DNA of 10,808 nt from Lactobacillus sp. (GTDB lineage Bacteria > Bacillota > Bacilli > Lactobacillales > Lactobacillaceae), in assembly GCF_014803895.1 (NCBI RefSeq), contig NZ_JAAVAU010000009.1, positions 1 to 10,808 on the forward strand. The letters run 5' to 3'. Positions 7,383-10,808 of the stretch are shown here, in pieces. Each line of letters opens with the position of its first letter. The stretch's first letter is position 1. Position numbers and translations under genes: made by a program. A model generated the notes under the pieces. The model had not been told where the DNA came from and made no database searches. It saw only the letters and a list, made by a program, of their open reading frames with translations.

Positions 7383-8038
7383 TAACTCTCCACCTCTCCA
7401 GATAAATCATCAATCTTACCGCCAATTAAAGTCTTATCTTCAAATAGCAAGTAGTCTTTCATATATTTACGTGCTAAAGGAATATCATGAGTTGTAAATA
7501 AAACAGTCATATGGTGCTTTTCATTCAAGTGATCAATTAATTCCATTAATTCTACTTTAGCCATGGGGTCTAAACTAGCAGTTGCTTCATCCAAAATAAT
7601 AAAATCAGGTTGATCAATTAATGCTTGAGCCAAGTAAGCCCTTTGTTTTTGACCTCCAGAAGCTTCCCCCATTCTTGTATTTTGAATTTCAGTTAAATTA
7701 GTTTCTTTTAAAATATGATTAACTCTTTCTTTTACCTTAGAAGTTTTAAATAAAGGTGTGTTTAATTCAACAAAGGCTCGAATTGAAAGAGGGTAATCAT
7801 CATCGATATTTCTAAATTGAGGAACATATCCAATTTTAGTTCCAGAGGCAAAGTTAATCTTTCCACTAGTAGGTTGCAACATTCCCATGAGAATTCTAAT
7901 AATTGTAGTTTTACCAGTCCCATTAGCTCCTAATAGAGCTGTAGTTGATCCCTTTTCTAAAGAGAAATTTACATCAGAGAAAATAGTTTTATCTTCAAAA
8001 CGCATAGATAAATCTTTAACAGTTAATATATCAGACAT
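7382..8038 (-). CDS. Metal ABC transporter ATP-binding protein (ZnuC/AdcC-like)
   Basis: Cytoplasmic ATPase that powers the permease encoded directly downstream. The start is taken as ATG at 8038 (218 residues): AAAGGA lies 8 bases upstream, while the frame's earlier ATG at 8047 touches that site. All ABC motifs are present: Walker A GANGTGKT (37-44), Q-loop Q74 in YVPQF, signature ASGGQ (126-130), Walker B FIILDEATASLD (146-157) and the switch histidine H184 in TTHD. Short length and sequence style fit the metal-ion subgroup. It overlaps the permease gene by one base. A promoter candidate lies just upstream, within the end of the HAD gene, so the pair may be expressed on its own or by read-through from the HAD gene 45 bases away. 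No solute-binding protein gene is adjacent. Confidence 0.92.
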   Translation of the reverse strand: MSDILTVKDLSMRFEDKTIFSDVNFSLEKGSTTALLGANGTGKTTIIRILMGMLQPTSGKINFASGTKIGYVPQFRNIDDDYPLSIRAFVELNTPLFKTSKVKERVNHILKETNLTEIQNTRMGEASGGQKQRAYLAQALIDQPDFIILDEATASLDPMAKVELMELIDHLNEKHHMTVLFTTHDIPLARKYMKDYLLFEDKTLIGGKIDDLSGEVES

Positions 8039-8073
8039 TTTGCACATCCTTTCTTACTTTTTGTTAACGGGCA

Positions 8074-8103
8074 AGTATATCACTTAATTGCTCAGTAGGT
8101 CAA
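8074..8103 (-). promoter_or_regulatory. Candidate promoter of the metal ABC pair
   Basis: Minus strand: TTGACC (8103-8098, 5/6), 18-base spacer ending in TGA, then TATACT (8079-8074, 5/6), an extended -10 (TGATATACT). The -35 lies in the last codons of the HAD gene. Transcription would begin near 8067, about 29 bases before the ATPase start. I saw no palindromic operator typical of Zur or MntR. Confidence 0.55.
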
Positions 8104-8872
8104 TAATTTTCTTTTGTACACTTGAATCTTCACTAGAACCAATAATCTCATGAGCTGCTCTTTTTGCTTCAGGAAGAGCCGTCGACATTGCAAAACTTTG
8201 CCCCGCATATTTAAGCATCCCAACATCATTACCGCTATCGCCAAAAGTAACCATTTCACCAGGTTTAATTCCAAGTTTTTGACCTAAATGCTGTAGGCCT
8301 AGAGCTTTATTTATTCTAGGAGCTGCCATATCAATTGTATCTTCAGAACCAGAAACAAAACCAATATAGGGATATTTTTCACGTAATTGTGTAAGCACCT
8401 GTTGCATATCTTCTTTACCAGTTACCATGCTCACCTTAAAAATACGATCATTTATCTCATCAAAACTGTCAACTACTTTTAACTTCTTGAAGTATTTTTT
8501 ATTTTCTTCAAACCATTCTGGTCCATCTTTTTTTAATAAATATGCACTATTTAAACCACAAACTGCAGTTGGATAATCATATTCTTTAACAATTTTAAGC
8601 ATTGTATGGTAAAGCTCATCATCTAAATCGTCAATTCTTAAAATTTGACGTCCACGAGCTACTAAGGCACCATTTTCAGCCACAAAATACATTTGATCAT
8701 GTGTATCGGGAAAACGCGAAAAAATATTTTCATATTGATTACCACTGGCAATCACAAATTTAATATTATTTTTTTGCATTAATTCAAAAGCCTTGGCAAA
8801 TAATTTTTTATTATATGTTTTATCATCTTTAAGCCAAGTCCCATCCATGTCAGTAGCAATTAATTTAATCAT
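8084..8872 (-). CDS. Cof-type HAD-IIB phosphatase
   Basis: Cytosolic Mg2+-dependent hydrolase of the haloacid dehalogenase superfamily, Cof subfamily. Members dephosphorylate sugar phosphates, flavin or pyridoxal phosphates, usually with broad specificity. The 262 residues have all four HAD motifs: I, DMDGT with nucleophile D8 and acid/base D10; II, IASGN with S43; III, K189 in INKALGL; and IV, TFGDSGNDVGM with D212 and D216. The C2B cap domain spans about residues 85-185, as in subfamily IIB. The start ATG at 8872 is supported by GGAGG 6 bases upstream. It lies 87 bases after fruA, past a terminator, and 45 bases before the metal ABC ATPase. A sugar-phosphate substrate is plausible from the fruA neighbour, but that is only inference. 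Confidence 0.92.
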   Translation of the reverse strand: MIKLIATDMDGTWLKDDKTYNKKLFAKAFELMQKNNIKFVIASGNQYENIFSRFPDTHDQMYFVAENGALVARGRQILRIDDLDDELYHTMLKIVKEYDYPTAVCGLNSAYLLKKDGPEWFEENKKYFKKLKVVDSFDEINDRIFKVSMVTGKEDMQQVLTQLREKYPYIGFVSGSEDTIDMAAPRINKALGLQHLGQKLGIKPGEMVTFGDSGNDVGMLKYAGQSFAMSTALPEAKRAAHEIIGSSEDSSVQKKIIDLLSN

Positions 8873-8893
8873 AATGTCCCTCCAGCACTACTT

Positions 8894-8902
8894 ATCTTAC
8901 CA
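8894..8902 (-). promoter_or_regulatory. Candidate extended -10 of the HAD gene
   Basis: Minus strand TGG-TAAGAT (TGn plus a 4/6 -10 box), 21 bases before the ATG at 8872, in the gap between the fruA terminator and the HAD gene. No good -35 box is visible. Weak evidence; the gene may instead depend on read-through from fruA. Confidence 0.3.
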
Positions 8903-8938
8903 TACTAAAAAAGTACTACTTTTAACAGTAGTACTTTT
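8903..8938 (-). terminator. fruA terminator
   Basis: A perfect 12-bp stem (AAAAGTACTACT at 8909-8920 with 8927-8938) and a 6-base loop. On the minus strand it ends in TTTTTTAG. It lies 21 bases after the fruA stop (8960-8962) and separates fruA from the HAD gene. Confidence 0.9.
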
Positions 8939-8959
8939 AGACATAATTTTAATTTTACA

Positions 8960-10808
8960 TTATTCGTTAGGGTCTTCGCTAACAGGTTTCTTCCAGAAAC
9001 TCATAATTAAACCAGCAACGATAGAACCAACAATAGTTGCTACAAAGTAAAGCAAGATATGGTTGGAAAGTGGGGATACCCAAAGACCACCGTGAGGTGC
9101 AGGAACTTGAATATGCCATAAACCAACTAACAGACCACCTACAGCTGAACCAATGATACATGATGGAATTACACGACCTGGATCTGCTGTGGCAAATGGA
9201 ATAGCACCTTCAGTAATGAATGAGAAACCTAAAACCCAGTTAGCAACACCAGCACGTCTTTCTTCCATTGTGTATTTGTTCTTGAAGAAAGTAGTACCAA
9301 TAGCAGTTGCAAATGGAGGAATCATACCACCAACCATAACAGCAGCCATCATAACTTGAGCAGTAGCTGAATGAGGATCATTAGCAAATGCACCTGATGC
9401 AAAGACATAAGCTGCCTTGTTGAAAGGTCCACCCATATCAATTGACATCATACCAGCTAAAATCATAGTTAAGACTACAAGGTTACCAGTACCCATACTG
9501 TTCAAGAAGTGAGTAACAGCAAGATTGATAGTACTAAAGATTGGGTTGATAATGAAGTACATAATCAAAGCAATCAAAAGTAGTCCTAAAATTGGGTATA
9601 GAAGCATTGGCTTCATACCTTCAATAGATCTAGGAAGCTTTGCAAATAACTTCTTAAGACCAACCATCAAGTAACCAGCAATGAAACCAGCAGCAATACC
9701 ACCTAAGAAACCAGCTGGAGAAGTTGCATGGCTCTGAACGTTAACTTGCAAACCATTAGTTCCGTTAACAATTGCGGCCATATAACCACCAACAAAACCA
9801 GGCATCAAAGCAGGTAAATCACCAATTGATTCAGCAATATAAGCTGATAAAACTGGAACCATGAAGGCAAAAGCTAAATTACCAGCAGAGTTTAAGAAAA
9901 TAAATGCAGGATTCTTACTACCACCAGCCATGTAGTTTTCTACGATGAAGGAGATGGCCATTAAGATACCACCACCAATAACGAATGGAAGCATGTGGCT
10001 GATACCGCTCATTAAATTCTTGTAGATAGATGCCCAAACACCTTGTTTTTCTTTATCGGCATCATCAGAAGATGAAGCTGCAGCATCTGCGTGGTAAATA
10101 GGTGCTTTATCTTCTAAAATATCTTCAATTAATTCTTTTGGCTTGTTGATACCATCAACAACTGGCTTCATAACTAATTCTTTACCATCAAAACGTGGCA
10201 TATCAACTTTTTTGTCAGAAGCGATGATAACACCCTTAGCACGCTTAATTTCTTCTGGAGTTAACTTATCCTTAACACCTTCAGAACCATTAGTTTCTAT
10301 ACGTACATCAACACCAAGCTGCTTACCAGCTTTAATTAAAGCTTCTTGTGCCATGTAAGTGTGGGCAATACCATTGATACATGCAGTAACCCCAACAATT
10401 AATGGTTTTTGTTCACTTGCAGGTTGACTAGCAGCCTTAGCAGCTTCAGCCTTTCTCTTTTCTGCATCAGCCTTATCTTGAGCATCCTTTTCTGCTTCGG
10501 CCTTCTTGAAGATATCAATAACTTCTTCTGGCTTAGTAGCTGCCTTTAATGCTGCTACAACATCTGGATTAATGAGTAAACTTGATAACTTAGCTAAAGC
10601 TTGTAAGTGAGTGTTATCAGCACCATCTGGAGCAGTAATCATAAAGAATAAGTGAACTGGTTGACCATCTAATGAATTGTAATCAATTCCCTTAGGACTT
10701 TTGGCAAATAAAACTGCAGCACGATTAATGTATTTATTTCTTGCGTGTGGCATAGCAATTCCATCACCAATACCAGTAGTAGATTCATTTTCACGTGCCC
10801 AGATAGAT
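8960..10808 (-). CDS. fruA: Fructose PTS transporter, IIABC (5' end outside window)
   Basis: Membrane permease that imports fructose while phosphorylating it, taking phosphate from HPr. The frame is open to the window edge: 18 codons precede the ATG at 10753, and they encode RENESTTGIGDGIA, the conserved EIIA-Fru lead-in to MPHA. That ATG is therefore internal and the true start lies beyond 10808. Numbering from it: the IIA remainder with phospho-histidine H3 runs to about residue 83; a charged Ala/Lys/Glu linker covers 84-117; IIB covers about 118-214 with phospho-cysteine C125; a second linker covers 215-236; IIC covers about 238-597 with some ten membrane segments and the SMGTGNLVVL and DMGGPFNKAAYVF stretches. 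The IIB site reads ACINGIAHT instead of the usual ACPTGIAHT. In this group the gene commonly ends a fruR-fruK-fruA operon, which would lie beyond the window. Confidence 0.95.
   Translation of the reverse strand, partial: SIWARENESTTGIGDGIAMPHARNKYINRAAVLFAKSPKGIDYNSLDGQPVHLFFMITAPDGADNTHLQALAKLSSLLINPDVVAALKAATKPEEVIDIFKKAEAEKDAQDKADAEKRKAEAAKAASQPASEQKPLIVGVTACINGIAHTYMAQEALIKAGKQLGVDVRIETNGSEGVKDKLTPEEIKRAKGVIIASDKKVDMPRFDGKELVMKPVVDGINKPKELIEDILEDKAPIYHADAAASSSDDADKEKQGVWASIYKNLMSGISHMLPFVIGGGILMAISFIVENYMAGGSKNPAFIFLNSAGNLAFAFMVPVLSAYIAESIGDLPALMPGFVGGYMAAIVNGTNGLQVNVQSHATSPAGFLGGIAAGFIAGYLMVGLKKLFAKLPRSIEGMKPMLLYPILGLLLIALIMYFIINPIFSTINLAVTHFLNSMGTGNLVVLTMILAGMMSIDMGGPFNKAAYVFASGAFANDPHSATAQVMMAAVMVGGMIPPFATAIGTTFFKNKYTMEERRAGVANWVLGFSFITEGAIPFATADPGRVIPSCIIGSAVGGLLVGLWHIQVPAPHGGLWVSPLSNHILLYFVATIVGSIVAGLIMSFWKKPVSEDPNE

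Noticed and set aside
8092..9161. Two short minus-strand frames (8092-8274 and 8979-9161)
   Set aside because: They overlap the HAD and fruA genes in other frames, lack ribosome sites and have no recognisable motifs; both parent genes are clearly coding.
10751..10753. ATG at 10753 as the fruA start
   Set aside because: The frame stays open upstream and encodes the conserved EIIA-Fru residues before the phospho-histidine; starting here would cut the IIA domain.

Overview
The window reads as a low-GC Firmicutes chromosome, most likely a Lactobacillus of the acidophilus/delbrueckii group. This rests on AT-rich sequence, strong AAGGAGG-type ribosome binding sites, poly-T intrinsic terminators and a gene set typical of these bacteria: fructose PTS, PepF, an LCP cell-wall ligase and lactate permease. 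The species cannot be fixed from sequence alone. Eight protein-coding genes fill almost all of the window. All are on the minus strand except pepF. No intergenic stretch reaches 300 bases, and no tRNA, rRNA or CRISPR array was recognised.

Layout. At about 1-1836 lies an IS1182-family insertion sequence with 17-bp perfect terminal inverted repeats and one DDE transposase gene. It ends 9 bases downstream of the stop codon of an LCP (LytR-CpsA-Psr) gene (1841-3010, minus). A short divergent promoter region (3011-3119) separates that gene from pepF (3120-4916, plus), a cytosolic zinc oligopeptidase. PepF and an L-lactate permease gene (4958-6472, minus) converge on one bidirectional terminator. 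Next, on the minus strand, are a metal-type ABC permease (6591-7382) and its ATPase (7382-8038). These are joined by a TAATG stop/start overlap and have no binding-protein gene beside them. Then come a Cof-type HAD phosphatase (8084-8872) and the 3' part of a fructose PTS IIABC gene (8960 to the window end), whose 5' end lies outside the window.

Transcription. Clear intrinsic terminators follow pepF/lctP, the ABC permease and fruA, and hairpins lie at both ends of the IS. Promoter candidates precede the transposase, lcp, pepF, the HAD gene and the ABC pair; the last sits in the final codons of the HAD gene. The genes are mostly independent housekeeping units: cell-wall polymer attachment, peptide breakdown, lactate transport, metal uptake, sugar-phosphate hydrolysis and fructose uptake.

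I found no convincing new multi-gene system. The most curious points are in the IS. The transposase frame runs through a terminator-like hairpin and stops inside the left inverted repeat, which suggests either a non-stop message or a 3' frameshift. In addition, hairpins within the IS insulate it from, and supply a terminator to, the neighbouring lcp gene.
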